Shown piece by piece: positions 25,953 through 34,856 of a stretch of DNA of 64,000 nucleotides. A model generated the notes under the pieces. That model was not told the DNA's origin. It ran no database searches and worked only from the letters and a program-made list of their open reading frames with translations. The stretch lies in contig JAFQBK010000016.1 in the NCBI GenBank assembly GCA_017399695.1, forward strand, positions 248,001-312,000. The letters are read 5' to 3'. Source of the DNA: Clostridia bacterium. Its GTDB lineage: Bacteria > Bacillota > Clostridia > UBA1381 > UBA9506. Both the position numbers and the translations under genes were made by a program. Numbering within the stretch: position 1 is the stretch's first letter; each line of letters starts with the position of its first letter.

Positions 25953-26894
25953 TTAAAGCTTCATTTGGAACATATCCTCTAGTTCTCTTTTTTCAATCGT
26001 CACATTGGCTCCGCCCATCGAATCCTCGATTTGATGGACATTACTGCCGCCAATAACAGGAAATACTTCCGGCTCGCAGAACGAGCAAAAGGCGCCACAG
26101 ATGATTGCAGCTACGCTCGTACCGTATTTTTGGGAGAGTTTTTTCATGATTTCCAAACGGATTAGGTTTTCCTCCGTCAGATAGCGTTTTCTCGCCTTTT
26201 CAGAAAGAGCCGACTCACCGAGCTCAGCCATCTTAGAAAAAAAGCCCTTTGCCTGCGAGGAATATGCAACCACAGGCATATTCCGCTGTTTGTAAAAGGC
26301 AAACTCCGCCTCGTCCATATTCACAAGACCAAGTCGTTCATCTCCACAGGATGCCGCCGGATTAAAGCGAATCTGACTCGCAGAAAAACCCATAAGTCCT
26401 GCTTTTTGCGCATAGACATTTGCCTCAGAAATTCTTTTGGCACGCCAGTTGGACGCACCGAACTTCTTTATTTTGCCCTCTATGACCAATTTGTTTAATA
26501 GCTCAATTATTTCTCCTACTGGTTTTGTCTCGTCATCTCTATGCAACCAGTAAAAATCGATACATTCCGTATCCAAAGCACGCAAGCTCTTTTCAAGGTC
26601 TTGTCGAACATCGCTTTCCGAAAGGCGCGGCCGTTCCCCCATATTCGGGTCATAATAGGCACCTTTGGAAGAAATTAAGATGTTGTCGGCTTTTCTCGAC
26701 TTTCTCCACCTGCCGACAATTTCTTCCGCTTTTCCATCGGCATAGAGTCTTGCCGTATCGATATGCGTTCCGCCGAGAGCGCAGAAGCTATCCATCATTA
26801 AAAAGGCATCTACTTCGGCGATACCATCCCCGAAATATGCCGTTCCCAAGACAATCCTTGAGCTCTTTTTCCCAAAGCAATCCGAATATTTCAT
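25953..26894 (-). CDS. Aldo/keto reductase
   Basis: A 313-aa NAD(P)H-dependent (alpha/beta)8-barrel oxidoreductase. The catalytic tetrad is visible: Asp and Tyr in HIDTARLYADGKAEE, Lys in ISSKGAYYDP and His in FYWLHRDDE. Cofactor-binding residues lie near the end (PVIGGSNVHQIEDS). The substrate cannot be told from sequence. It starts 36 bp after the phosphate symporter gene, so it is likely part of that transcript. Confidence 0.9.
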   Translation of the reverse strand: MKYSDCFGKKSSRIVLGTAYFGDGIAEVDAFLMMDSFCALGGTHIDTARLYADGKAEEIVGRWRKSRKADNILISSKGAYYDPNMGERPRLSESDVRQDLEKSLRALDTECIDFYWLHRDDETKPVGEIIELLNKLVIEGKIKKFGASNWRAKRISEANVYAQKAGLMGFSASQIRFNPAASCGDERLGLVNMDEAEFAFYKQRNMPVVAYSSQAKGFFSKMAELGESALSEKARKRYLTEENLIRLEIMKKLSQKYGTSVAAIICGAFCSFCEPEVFPVIGGSNVHQIEDSMGGANVTIEKRELEDMFQMKL

Positions 26895-26930
26895 TTTCTG
26901 TTTCTCTCCTTCAGGCGATGGATAAAATCA

Positions 26931-28688
26931 TTAAATACGGTATTTCTCTTTGTACATTTTGTAAGTTTCGCTGAACTCTTGTGTCTCATTTTCTTTCAGG
27001 TTATTTAGGTATTCGTGTGTCTGGAACGAATCGTGAGACATTTCAATAAAGCAAACTGCGATATTCGAGCAATGGTCGGAAACACGCTCGTAGTTCGTTA
27101 AGATATCGGAAAGGATAAATCCAAGCTCCATGGTACAATCGCCTGCACGAAGCCTTGAGATATGACCGTTTTTGATTTTTCTCTTTAAGTCATCAATGAC
27201 CTGCTCTAATGGCTCGATATTTTTGAGCGCATCGATATTTTCTTCGATAAATGCAGAAATGGTCAGTGATAAAATCTCTGTTGCCGCCGAAGTAATGACG
27301 GCGATATCCTTGGTTGCCTGCTCGGAGAAAGTAATTTCTTTGTCGTGGATTTCCTTTGCGGCTTCTGCGATATTTAGTGCGTGGTCAGAAATTCTTTCGA
27401 CATCACCGATGGTATGCAGAAGCTCTGTGACCTCGCGGCTCTCTTTTGCTGACATTTGTTGTGCCGCAATCTTAATGAGATAGGTGCTGGTCTTATCTTC
27501 GAACTTATCCACCATGCCCTCTAAACGTTTGATTTCTTCAAAGGTTTCGTCGCTGTATTCACTTAAGAGTTTGGTTGCCTTCTCAAAGCTTTCCTGCGAG
27601 ATGCGCGCCATTTGGCTGACTAAATCCTTACACTTTTCCACAGCAAAGGACGGAACATCCAAAAATCGTTCATCCAGGGTATCAAATACATCGGTTTCTC
27701 TCTCTTTTTCTTTGCTCTTGACCGTTTTGATTGCCAGCTTCTCAAATGCCGAACAAAACGGCATCAATATAACCGTGGACAAGATATTAAACAACGTATG
27801 AATAACGGCAATATCAAATGCCCCTGCCGGATGATTCATAAACTCAAAACCGATGATTGCGTTCAGAAGGTAGAAAATACCACAAACAACCACAACGCCA
27901 ATCATTTTAATATAAAGACAGGTTAATGCCACTCGCTTGGATTCCGTGTTTCCGCTGATAGAAGAAATAATCGGTGTAATCGTGGTGCCGATGTTCTGAC
28001 CCAAAATGACCGGAATGGCGGTTGAATATGGAATCACGCAGGTCAGTGCCAATGCCTGCAAAACACCGACGGATGCCGAGGAGGACTGAATAATTGCGGT
28101 AAAAATAGTACCCACCAAAATACCCATAATCGGATTGGAAAACATCGTCAAAAGATTGGTAAATGCTTCGTTGTTACGCAAGTCTTTGACGGAATCACTC
28201 ATCATTTCCATACCGAACATTAAGATAGCAAAGCCCAAAAGAATGAAACCTGTATTTTTTCTTTTATCGGATTTTGCCGTCATATTCATTAAAAGACCAA
28301 CAAGTGCCAGAATTGGCGTAAAGGATTCCGGCTTTAATAGTTGCATAATAATCGCACCGCTGTCTTTGATGTCCGCTGTACTTAAAAGCCAAGAGGTTAC
28401 CGTCGTACCGATGTTTGCACCCATAATGATGCTGATGGTTTGTCCCAGGTGCATAATGCCGGAGTTTACAAAACCGACCAGCATAACCGTCGTTGCTGAC
28501 GATGACTGAATGACCGCCGTTACAACCAATCCTAATAAAAAGCCCTTCCAACGCGATGAGGTGAGTCGTGCAAGAATTGACTCAAGCTTTCCGCCGGCGA
28601 GCTTCTTTAGGCTGTCTCCCATCAGGTCCATACCGTATAAAAACAGCACCAACCCGCCAACAAGACCTAAAATTTTGAAAATGTCCAT
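26931..28688 (-). CDS. Na+/phosphate symporter with PhoU domain
   Basis: A 585-aa NptA/YjbB-type transporter. The two inverted Na/Pi cotransporter repeats each carry the QSSS motif: IQSSSATTVMLVGFVNSG and IQSSSASVGVLQALA, within eight or so membrane helices up to about residue 310. The C-terminal 250 residues form a helical PhoU-like domain (residues 345-560) with acidic helices such as EVTELLHTIGDVERISDHALN. It moves phosphate with sodium; direction can be import or export. GGAG precedes the ATG by 8 nt. It has its own promoter at 28752-28780. Confidence 0.9.
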   Translation of the reverse strand: MDIFKILGLVGGLVLFLYGMDLMGDSLKKLAGGKLESILARLTSSRWKGFLLGLVVTAVIQSSSATTVMLVGFVNSGIMHLGQTISIIMGANIGTTVTSWLLSTADIKDSGAIIMQLLKPESFTPILALVGLLMNMTAKSDKRKNTGFILLGFAILMFGMEMMSDSVKDLRNNEAFTNLLTMFSNPIMGILVGTIFTAIIQSSSASVGVLQALALTCVIPYSTAIPVILGQNIGTTITPIISSISGNTESKRVALTCLYIKMIGVVVVCGIFYLLNAIIGFEFMNHPAGAFDIAVIHTLFNILSTVILMPFCSAFEKLAIKTVKSKEKERETDVFDTLDERFLDVPSFAVEKCKDLVSQMARISQESFEKATKLLSEYSDETFEEIKRLEGMVDKFEDKTSTYLIKIAAQQMSAKESREVTELLHTIGDVERISDHALNIAEAAKEIHDKEITFSEQATKDIAVITSAATEILSLTISAFIEENIDALKNIEPLEQVIDDLKRKIKNGHISRLRAGDCTMELGFILSDILTNYERVSDHCSNIAVCFIEMSHDSFQTHEYLNNLKENETQEFSETYKMYKEKYRI

Positions 28689-28751
28689 TTCATCTTCTCC
28701 TCGCAGTAATTATTATGTATCATCTTATTTTAAGCACATTCATACATATTT

Positions 28752-28780
28752 ATCATACCATAGATTTGATAGATTTTCAA
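28752..28780 (-). promoter_or_regulatory. Sigma-A promoter for the phosphate symporter gene
   Basis: Minus-strand TTGAAA, 17-bp spacer, TATGAT. It lies immediately downstream of the palindromic terminator of the malic enzyme gene and gives a leader of about 55 nt. Confidence 0.75.
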
Positions 28781-28782
28781 GA

Positions 28783-28826
28783 GATAAAAAAGCTCAATTC
28801 TATTAATAGAATTGAGCTTTTTTATC
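28783..28826. terminator. Perfect 44-bp palindromic terminator after the malic enzyme gene
   Basis: A perfect palindrome centred on TTAA, with the arms AAAAAAGCTCAATTCTA and its complement. The poly-T arm serves as the T-run in either direction. It starts right after the malic enzyme stop codon. Confidence 0.9.
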
Positions 28827-28827
28827 A

Positions 28828-30000
28828 TTAGATTCGTGCTACTCCGGTTTCCTTCGCCGCACGCTTCACTGCCTCTGCTACCGCCGGTGCTACCCGCGTA
28901 TCAAGCGCGCTGACAATTATATTATCCTCCGAGAGTTCCTCCTCGGAAACCAAGTCAGCAAGTGCATAAGAGGTCGCAATCTGCATTTCTTTATTGATAC
29001 AGCTTGCCCTTGCATCCAGCGCGCCACGGAAAATGCCCGGAAATGCAAGCACGTTATTAATTTGGTTTGGAAAATCGGAACGTCCTGTTCCCACAATCCG
29101 CGCTCCTGCTTTTTTCGCCAGGTCAGGCATAATTTCCGGTGTCGGATTCGCCATGGGGAACAAAATGGCGTCAGACGCCATACTTTTTACCATTTCTTCC
29201 GTCACCAAATTCGGTGCCGAGACACCGATGAACACATCTGCGCCCGCCAAAGCATCGGAAAGTGTTCCCTTCCGGCAATCTAGGTTGGTCAGCTGTGCAA
29301 TTTCCTCCTGCGCCGAATTATTATTTTCATCACCACGACAGATAATTCCGAAACGATCACAAAACGTAATATGTTTCGCACCCACATTTAATAAGTGCTT
29401 TCCAATCGCAATTCCTGCAGAACCTGCGCCGTTAATTACAATTTTAACATTGCTCATCTCTTTTTTTACCAACTTAAGAGCATTTATGAGCGCCGCTGCA
29501 ACAACAATGGCAGTGCCGTGCTGGTCATCGTGAAACACAGGAATATCGCAAATCTCTTTTAATTTTCGTTCAATTTCAAAGCATCGGGGAGCGGAAATAT
29601 CCTCAAGGTTAATACCGCCAAAGCTTCCTGAAAGCAAATAGATGGTTCGGACAATCTCATCCACGTCTTTTGACTTGATGCAAAGCGGGAAAGCATCCAC
29701 ATCAGCAAAAGTCTTAAATAAAGCACATTTTCCTTCCATAACCGGCATTCCAGCCTCCGGACCGATATCACCCAAACCTAAAACCGCTGTCCCGTCCGTG
29801 ACAACCGCAACTAAATTCGAGCGTCTGGTCAGGCTGTAGGATTGATCCAAATCTTTTTGAATCGAAAGGCAAGGCTCTGCAACACCGGGCGTATATGCCA
29901 AAGAAAGGTCCTCTTTACTCTTGATCGGTGCACGAGAAATGACCTCAATCTTACCTTGCCACTCATAATGCTTCTTTAATGACTCTTGTCTGTAATCCAT
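28828..30000 (-). CDS. NAD(P)-dependent malic enzyme
   Basis: Oxidative decarboxylation of malate to pyruvate. The 390-aa protein matches the short bacterial malic enzymes. Motifs: the catalytic Tyr in SLAYTPGVAEPC, the Lys region GKCALFKTFADVDAFP, the metal-binding EDISAPRCFEIE and FHDDQHGTAIV, and the Rossmann INGAGSAGIAIGKHL. No C-terminal phosphotransacetylase domain is present. The frame extends to 30027 but the ATG at 29998-30000 follows GGAGG by 6 nt. It is transcribed from its own promoter at 30034-30062 after the aro operon. Confidence 0.95.
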   Translation of the reverse strand: MDYRQESLKKHYEWQGKIEVISRAPIKSKEDLSLAYTPGVAEPCLSIQKDLDQSYSLTRRSNLVAVVTDGTAVLGLGDIGPEAGMPVMEGKCALFKTFADVDAFPLCIKSKDVDEIVRTIYLLSGSFGGINLEDISAPRCFEIERKLKEICDIPVFHDDQHGTAIVVAAALINALKLVKKEMSNVKIVINGAGSAGIAIGKHLLNVGAKHITFCDRFGIICRGDENNNSAQEEIAQLTNLDCRKGTLSDALAGADVFIGVSAPNLVTEEMVKSMASDAILFPMANPTPEIMPDLAKKAGARIVGTGRSDFPNQINNVLAFPGIFRGALDARASCINKEMQIATSYALADLVSEEELSEDNIIVSALDTRVAPAVAEAVKRAAKETGVARI

Positions 30001-30033
30001 TATAAACCTCCAAGAAAATAATATCACTTAAAT

Positions 30034-30062
30034 ATTATATCATCATTCTTCTCCCCTCGCAA
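30034..30062 (-). promoter_or_regulatory. Sigma-A promoter for malic enzyme
   Basis: Minus-strand TTGCGA, 17-bp spacer, TATAAT, in the 65 bp between aroB and the malic enzyme gene. No terminator is visible after aroB, so read-through from the aro operon is also possible. Confidence 0.7.
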
Positions 30063-30065
30063 GAC

Positions 30066-31124
30066 TCAATTCAACTGTTTTACAAACTCACACAAAGGAA
30101 TTTTATGTACTTTTGCACACCCGATTTCCGAAAGCAAGACCAGATTCAACTGCGCTCCCTCATTCTTTTTATCAAGAGCAATGGTTTTCTCCAAATCGCC
30201 CGAAAGTTCTATATAATCGGGCAAATTAAATTTTAAAACCATGTTCCGGATTCTTTCCCGAATCCCCTGCGGCATCAGGGAAAGCTTTTCTCCAATTTCG
30301 CTGATTGCTACCATCCCAAAAGCTACCGCCTGACCATGGGTATAGGTCTTGTACTGATACTCTTTTTCTGCAACATGAGCCAAGGTGTGACCGAAGTTTA
30401 ATATCATACGCTTTCCCGTATCAAGCTCATCTTCTTCTACCACGGCACGCTTGATATCGCAACAAGTATATACCATCTCATCAATCCATTCCGAAAGCTC
30501 ACTACGGGAATCACAAGCCTCCAGTTTTTCAAACAAGCCTTTGTCGGCAATCAGTCCGTATTTAATAACCTCTGCCAGTCCATCGAAGAAAATGCGGTCT
30601 GACAAGGTATTTAAGACCTCGGGGTCAATAATAACCAGCTTTGGCTGATAAAATGCGCCTACCAAATTTTTTCCCTCAGGTACGTCAATCGCCACCTTGC
30701 CGCCGACCGAGCTGTCGACTTGCGCAAGAAGTGTCGTCGGAATCTGCACAAAAGGAATCCCCCTAAGGAGCGTTGCCGCCAAAAAGCCCGTGAGGTCGCC
30801 AATCACGCCACCACCCAAGGCGATAATCATATCCTTTCGGGTGATAGAAAATGACAGCGCTTCGCTATAAAGGCGGGAAAGTTCGGCAAGGCATTTTGTC
30901 TCCTCACCTGCCGGAAGTGACACAAGTTTCGTATCAAAACCCTGTGCACAGAGAGAATCAAGCACCGTTTTTCCGTAAAGCGCGTCTACCGTTTCATCCG
31001 TAACCACAAACACCTTATTCGGCGATAAACGCTTGCGAATCAGCTCTCCCGTTTTAGCAAGCAGGTTTTTTTCAATCAAAATATCATATTCACGACCGAT
31101 CAGGTTTACTCGTAAGGTCTTCAC
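30066..31124 (-). CDS. aroB: 3-dehydroquinate synthase
   Basis: Second step of the shikimate pathway: DAHP to 3-dehydroquinate, NAD and metal dependent. Motifs: ALGGGVIGDLTGFLAATLLRGI (NAD-binding glycine-rich part, shown as GGGVIGDLTGF), PTTLLAQVDSSVGGKVAID and the metal-binding His in NFGHTLAHVAEK and HGQAVAFGM. At 352 aa it is full length. The start is GTG with AGGAGG 8 nt upstream and overlaps the end of tyrA by 35 bp, so it is coupled to it. It is the last gene of the attenuator-controlled aroF-tyrA-aroB operon. Confidence 0.95.
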   Translation of the reverse strand: MKTLRVNLIGREYDILIEKNLLAKTGELIRKRLSPNKVFVVTDETVDALYGKTVLDSLCAQGFDTKLVSLPAGEETKCLAELSRLYSEALSFSITRKDMIIALGGGVIGDLTGFLAATLLRGIPFVQIPTTLLAQVDSSVGGKVAIDVPEGKNLVGAFYQPKLVIIDPEVLNTLSDRIFFDGLAEVIKYGLIADKGLFEKLEACDSRSELSEWIDEMVYTCCDIKRAVVEEDELDTGKRMILNFGHTLAHVAEKEYQYKTYTHGQAVAFGMVAISEIGEKLSLMPQGIRERIRNMVLKFNLPDYIELSGDLEKTIALDKKNEGAQLNLVLLSEIGCAKVHKIPLCEFVKQLN

Positions 31125-31956
31125 TCAAATACCTCCTCTTTCTCGCGGTGGAATGTTCTAAAAATGTATGCAGTGACTTTCTGTCATCGGCAGAAAGCGC
31201 GTTCTTGACTTTATCCATACTGTCTTCAAATTCATTGATTCGCGCAATCAGTTCCTCTTTATTGGCAAAAAACAGTTCGGTCCATAAACTAGCGTCCAGT
31301 TTTGCCACACGGGTACAATCCCTGAGGCTCCCTGCGCTATAGCCTTCCGCTTCGTCTAAAAGAGGATTATCACAAAGAGCTGCTGCAACCACGTGCATCA
31401 GCTGGCTGGTGTATGCAATCATTGCATCGTGCTCTTTGGAAGAGCATATAACAGTCTTGCGGCATCCGATATGTTTTGCCATCTCCTGAAGCAGGCGGAT
31501 ATCTTCTTCATTCGCATCCGCATCAGGCGTTAACAGATAACTGGCACCGCAAAACAAAGATGCATCCGAATGTTCATAACCTCCAACCTCTTTCCCGGCC
31601 ATCGGATGACCGCCGATATAACGGAAATTTCTTTCACTTTTATCCACTTGCATATACTGCTTCACACCGCAGACATCCGTAACAAGGGTATCTGCCTTAA
31701 ATGGGAGTTCTTCCAAGAATCGGCGCGTAAGATGAGGATGCACGCAAAGAATCACAAGGTCACATTCAGCTACGATTTCATTTGCATCTAAATAACCCTT
31801 TTCAATTACCTGTTCCTTTTCTGCCTGCACCAAAACTGCTTGGTTAGTATCCACGCCAAAGATGCGGCAATTACGAAATCCCCGCAATGCTTTGGCAAGT
31901 GAGCCACCAATCAAACCCAAGCCAACAATTAAGACACGAAAGTCACTTTTATCCAA
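31090..31956 (-). CDS. tyrA: Prephenate dehydrogenase
   Basis: Oxidises prephenate to 4-hydroxyphenylpyruvate for tyrosine. The 288-aa protein has the NAD motif IVGLGLIGGSLAKAL, the substrate-binding GGHPMAGKEVGGYEHSD, and the helical C-terminal part with MIAYTSQLMHVVAAAL and YSAGSLRDCTRVAKLD. It lacks the C-terminal ACT domain found in some Bacillus enzymes, so feedback by tyrosine must act elsewhere if it acts. The start is TTG with AAGGAGGAG 4-6 nt upstream, 11 bp after aroF. Confidence 0.94.
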   Translation of the reverse strand: MDKSDFRVLIVGLGLIGGSLAKALRGFRNCRIFGVDTNQAVLVQAEKEQVIEKGYLDANEIVAECDLVILCVHPHLTRRFLEELPFKADTLVTDVCGVKQYMQVDKSERNFRYIGGHPMAGKEVGGYEHSDASLFCGASYLLTPDADANEEDIRLLQEMAKHIGCRKTVICSSKEHDAMIAYTSQLMHVVAAALCDNPLLDEAEGYSAGSLRDCTRVAKLDASLWTELFFANKEELIARINEFEDSMDKVKNALSADDRKSLHTFLEHSTARKRRYLSEDLTSKPDRS

Positions 31957-31967
31957 GGTTCTCCTCC

Positions 31968-32981
31968 TTACAACGTGCGCCCTGCAATTTCAGCAGAACT
32001 ACGTAATTGTTTCATAACTACATCAAACTCTGCCGGTGTAATTGACTGCGCACCGTCACATTTTGCATTTTTCGGGTCATTGTGCACCTCTACCATGATA
32101 CCGTCTGCACCGGCAGCAATTGCAGCAATCGCAAGCGGCGTTACCATCCAGTTCATTCCCGTTGCATGGGACGGGTCCACCACAATCGGCAGATGCGACA
32201 GACGCTTAACCGCAGGGATGGCGCTGATATCCAGCGTATTTCTCGTATAGGTCTCAAAGGTGCGGATGCCACGCTCACACAAAATGACATTGGGGTTGCC
32301 GCCTGCCATAATGTACTCCGCCGACATCAGCCATTCTTCAATCGTAGAGGACAGGCCTCTTTTTAACAGAATCGGTTTTTTGGAATGACCCAGCTCCTTT
32401 AACAAGTCGAAGTTCTGCATATTGCGTGCACCGACTTGAATCACATCCACATCTCTATCAAAGCGCTCTACGTGTTTGGGCGACATGATTTCCGTCACGA
32501 TTGGAAGGCCGGTTTCTGCTTTTGCCTCTTTTAATAATTCCAGCCCTTCAAACTCCATTCCCTGGAATGAGTATGGCGAGGTACGAGGCTTAAATGCGCC
32601 CCCGCGCAGAAAGGATGCGCCCGAGGCTTTGACCTCTTTGGCAATCTGTACGATCTGCGCTTCACTCTCTACAGAACACGGACCGGCAATCACGGAAAGC
32701 TGATCTCCGCCGATTTTTGTACCGCAGACATCAACCACCGTATTATCGGGATGGAATTTTCTGTTTGCCTTCTTAAACGGCTCGGAAACGCGCATTACAC
32801 GCTCTACGAACGGATGCAGTGTTAATGAATCGGCGTCCACCTCGTAGGTATTACCTAAAACGCCCAACACCGTACATTCCACGCCCTCGTTGACTTGCAC
32901 GTCCATACCAATGGCTTTGAGCTCATTGACCACTTCTCTGATTTCTTCTTTTTGTGCCTGCGGTTTTAATACGACAATCAT
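31968..32981 (-). CDS. aroF: DAHP synthase, type I-beta with regulatory N-terminal domain
   Basis: Condenses phosphoenolpyruvate and erythrose 4-phosphate, the first committed step to aromatic amino acids. Residues 1-70 are a ferredoxin-like regulatory domain (MIVVLKPQAQKEEIREVV), as in the Phe/Tyr-inhibited Thermotoga enzyme. The TIM-barrel catalytic part has AGPCSVESEAQI, FLRGGAFKPRTSPYSFQG, the metal ligand His in PSHATGMNW, and CDGAQSI. Its ATG lies 42 bp after the attenuator hairpin at 33024-33057, with GGGAG upstream. First structural gene of the aro operon. Confidence 0.95.
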   Translation of the reverse strand: MIVVLKPQAQKEEIREVVNELKAIGMDVQVNEGVECTVLGVLGNTYEVDADSLTLHPFVERVMRVSEPFKKANRKFHPDNTVVDVCGTKIGGDQLSVIAGPCSVESEAQIVQIAKEVKASGASFLRGGAFKPRTSPYSFQGMEFEGLELLKEAKAETGLPIVTEIMSPKHVERFDRDVDVIQVGARNMQNFDLLKELGHSKKPILLKRGLSSTIEEWLMSAEYIMAGGNPNVILCERGIRTFETYTRNTLDISAIPAVKRLSHLPIVVDPSHATGMNWMVTPLAIAAIAAGADGIMVEVHNDPKNAKCDGAQSITPAEFDVVMKQLRSSAEIAGRTL

Positions 32982-33023
32982 TTTTTCTCCCTCACATTAT
33001 AGATAAATTTACGCGCATATACG

Positions 33024-33057
33024 AAAAAACGGGAACTCATATTTAATGAGTTCCCGT
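33024..33057 (-). terminator. Attenuator terminator before aroF
   Basis: Minus-strand hairpin with a perfect 12-bp stem, ACGGGAACTCAT and its complement, a 5-nt loop (TAAAT) and six T residues. It ends 42 bp before the aroF ATG and would stop transcription before the structural genes unless the antiterminator forms. Confidence 0.93.
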
Positions 33058-33111
33058 AAATAGCTTTCCTTATGCTACGCATACAAAGGATTGGGCATCA
33101 TTAAATATAAG
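33036..33111 (-). promoter_or_regulatory. Antiterminator pairing of the aro attenuator
   Basis: Minus-strand CTTATATTTAATGA (33098-33111) is complementary over 14 positions (one G-T pair) to TCATTAAATATGAG (33036-33049), which spans the loop and both inner arms of the terminator. A further CCC/GGG pairing adds to it (33093-33095 with 33053-33055). The two folds are mutually exclusive. The upstream arm lies inside the leader ORF, downstream of the Phe/Tyr codons, so a ribosome stalled on them leaves it free. Confidence 0.85.
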
Positions 33112-33207
33112 CTTTTTTATTTGGGTACGGAAAAAGAAACCGAAGTAAAAGAAACTACGGCTAAAGTAATAAAAATATACTTTTTCTGCAAAACCCAAAA
33201 GCTTCAC
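33070..33207 (-). CDS. Phe/Tyr-rich leader peptide of the aro operon
   Basis: A 45-codon ORF starting with GTG (33205-33207), with the ribosome site GAAGGGAG 9 nt upstream. Residues 10-26 read VYFYYFSRSFFYFGFFF: 12 of residues 11-26 are Phe or Tyr, and Phe also occurs at 6, 35 and 41. It stops with TAA at 33070-33072, 12 bp before the terminator stem. This is the hallmark of a ribosome-sensing leader: low charged tRNA-Phe or tRNA-Tyr stalls translation and favours the antiterminator. Alternative short frames with ATG starts exist in the same region but lack the aromatic run. The peptide itself likely has no other role. Confidence 0.88.
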   Translation of the reverse strand: MKLLGFAEKVYFYYFSRSFFYFGFFFRTQIKKLIFNDAQSFVCVA

Positions 33208-33238
33208 GGTTCATGACTCCCTTCTCCCATTTTTTATC

Positions 33239-33267
33239 ATTATAGCAATCTGAAAAATGAATTGCAA
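33239..33267 (-). promoter_or_regulatory. Sigma-A promoter of the aro operon
   Basis: Minus-strand TTGCAA, 17-bp spacer, TATAAT, placing the transcript start about 25 nt before the leader GTG. The 350 bp between rhaB and aroF holds only this promoter, the leader ORF and the attenuator. Confidence 0.9.
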
Positions 33268-33331
33268 GCACTTTTTTCATTTTTCCGTTTTCGTTCATTT
33301 TTCTACAATTCTCAAAGCAGAAAACGTGATT

Positions 33332-34816
33332 TTACAGCGTTGCAATTTTCTTGAATCGTTCGTATGCCGCATTCCAATCCTCCTGATCCTGTGGCTCGTA
33401 CACTTTAATCGGGAACGAATCACGAACAATACCGCGCGCCTCCGTAAGAGAAGATATCTTTCCAAGTGCCATCAGCTGAACGACTGCATTACCTGTACTG
33501 GTTGCCTCTACCGGACCTGCAACTACGCGTTTACCCGTCGCATTCGCTACAAAGCTGGTCACCATCGTATCCTTGATACCGCCGCCAAGCATATGAATTG
33601 CGGACAGTTCTTTTCCCTGAACATCCTCTAATGCGTCTGCTACCATGCGGCACTTGAGCGCCAGGCTCTGTGCTGCGCAGCGGATAATTTCACCCTCAGT
33701 CTCGGGCACTTTCTGTCCGGTTTTTTCACAAAAGTTTCTGATTTTCTGCGGCATATTACCCGGCGTTGCAAAATCAATATAGTCCGGGTCAATAAAAGAC
33801 TCAAACGGAGCCGCTTCCCAAGCTGCTTTTTCCAAATCGTCAAAGGAGAATTCTTTTCCCTCTCTCTCCCACTGACGACGGCTTTCCTGGATAATCCAAA
33901 GACCCATAATATTTTTCAGGAAACGGATTTTACCACAAACGCCGCCCTCATTGGTGAAATCGTATTTGAAAGAATGGTCGGTAACGCTCGGAGCGTCGAG
34001 TTCCGCTCCCATCAGCGCCCAGGTACCACTCGAAATGTAAGCATAGCTATAATCCTCCGTTACCGGTACAGATGCAACCGCCGACGCGGTATCGTGCGAA
34101 CCAACTGCGATAACCGGAATTTTCGGGCAACCGAGTTCTTCACAGATTTCATCCGTGAGTTCACCGATCACATTGCCCGGCTCGATGATGTCACAGAAGA
34201 TATCCTTCGGGATATCTAAGCTGTCCATCAGCTCGGTATTCCATTTCTTTGTATGCGGATTGAGCATCATCGAAGTTGAGCTTTCCGTATACTCATTCTT
34301 CATAACACCCGTCAGGAAATAGTTGAAGATGTCAGGCATAAACAACAGTTTTTTCGCAGATTTTAATGCACTGTCTTTGCTTTCCTTTGCTGCCATCAGC
34401 TGAAACAGCGTGTTATAGAAGTTAAACTGAATGCCCGTCTGGTCAAAAATGTATTTTTTGCCGACTTTTTTATCTGCCAGTTCGATCATGCCGGTCGTGC
34501 GCTCATCGCGGTAATGATAGGGATTTCCCAAAAGTTTTCCGTTTTCATCAAACAAGCCGTAGTCGACGCCCCAGGTATCAACACCAATTGCCTCAATATC
34601 CTTATGACCTGCGTTCATTGTTTTGGTGATACCCTTCTTAATTTCATGGAATAAGCGAAGCACATCCCAATGATAAGAACCATTCACCATGACCGGGTCA
34701 TTGGAAAAACGGTGCATTTCCTCAATTTCAAGTTTCTTTCCGTCAAAGGTAAAAAGCATTGCTCTACCGCTCGATGCGCCAAAGTCAAACGCTAAAACCT
34801 TACCTGCCTTTGCCAT
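33332..34816 (-). CDS. rhaB: Rhamnulokinase
   Basis: A 494-aa FGGY-family sugar kinase. The N-terminal FDFGASSGRAMLFTFDG is the rhamnulokinase form of the phosphate-1 loop. DTWGVDYGLFD, NFYNTLFQLMAAKE, SSGTWALMGAEL and the C-terminal GGGIKDTMVTSFVANATGKRVVAGPVEATSTGNA (glycine-rich adenosine loop, split here as one region) also fit RhaB. It phosphorylates L-rhamnulose at O1. No rhaA, rhaD or rhaM is in the window, so the rest of the pathway must lie elsewhere or the substrate differs. Operon: HD hydrolase, esterase, PfkB kinase, then this gene with a 40-bp gap. No clear terminator follows. Confidence 0.88.
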   Translation of the reverse strand: MAKAGKVLAFDFGASSGRAMLFTFDGKKLEIEEMHRFSNDPVMVNGSYHWDVLRLFHEIKKGITKTMNAGHKDIEAIGVDTWGVDYGLFDENGKLLGNPYHYRDERTTGMIELADKKVGKKYIFDQTGIQFNFYNTLFQLMAAKESKDSALKSAKKLLFMPDIFNYFLTGVMKNEYTESSTSMMLNPHTKKWNTELMDSLDIPKDIFCDIIEPGNVIGELTDEICEELGCPKIPVIAVGSHDTASAVASVPVTEDYSYAYISSGTWALMGAELDAPSVTDHSFKYDFTNEGGVCGKIRFLKNIMGLWIIQESRRQWEREGKEFSFDDLEKAAWEAAPFESFIDPDYIDFATPGNMPQKIRNFCEKTGQKVPETEGEIIRCAAQSLALKCRMVADALEDVQGKELSAIHMLGGGIKDTMVTSFVANATGKRVVAGPVEATSTGNAVVQLMALGKISSLTEARGIVRDSFPIKVYEPQDQEDWNAAYERFKKIATL

Positions 34817-34856
34817 TTCATTACCTCCTCAATAAAAAATTTAATATGTTATTTTA

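Noticed and set aside
33164..33214. A 17-codon ATG ORF (MNREAFGFCRKSIFLLL) in the aro leader
   Set aside because: It shares the ribosome site but has only three Phe and ends before the Phe/Tyr-rich run. The overlapping GTG frame has 12 aromatic codons in 16 and ends just before the terminator, so it fits attenuation better.
33232..33331. Terminator for rhaB
   Set aside because: I looked for one between rhaB and the aro promoter. Only AT-rich sequence without a stable hairpin is visible, so none is reported.
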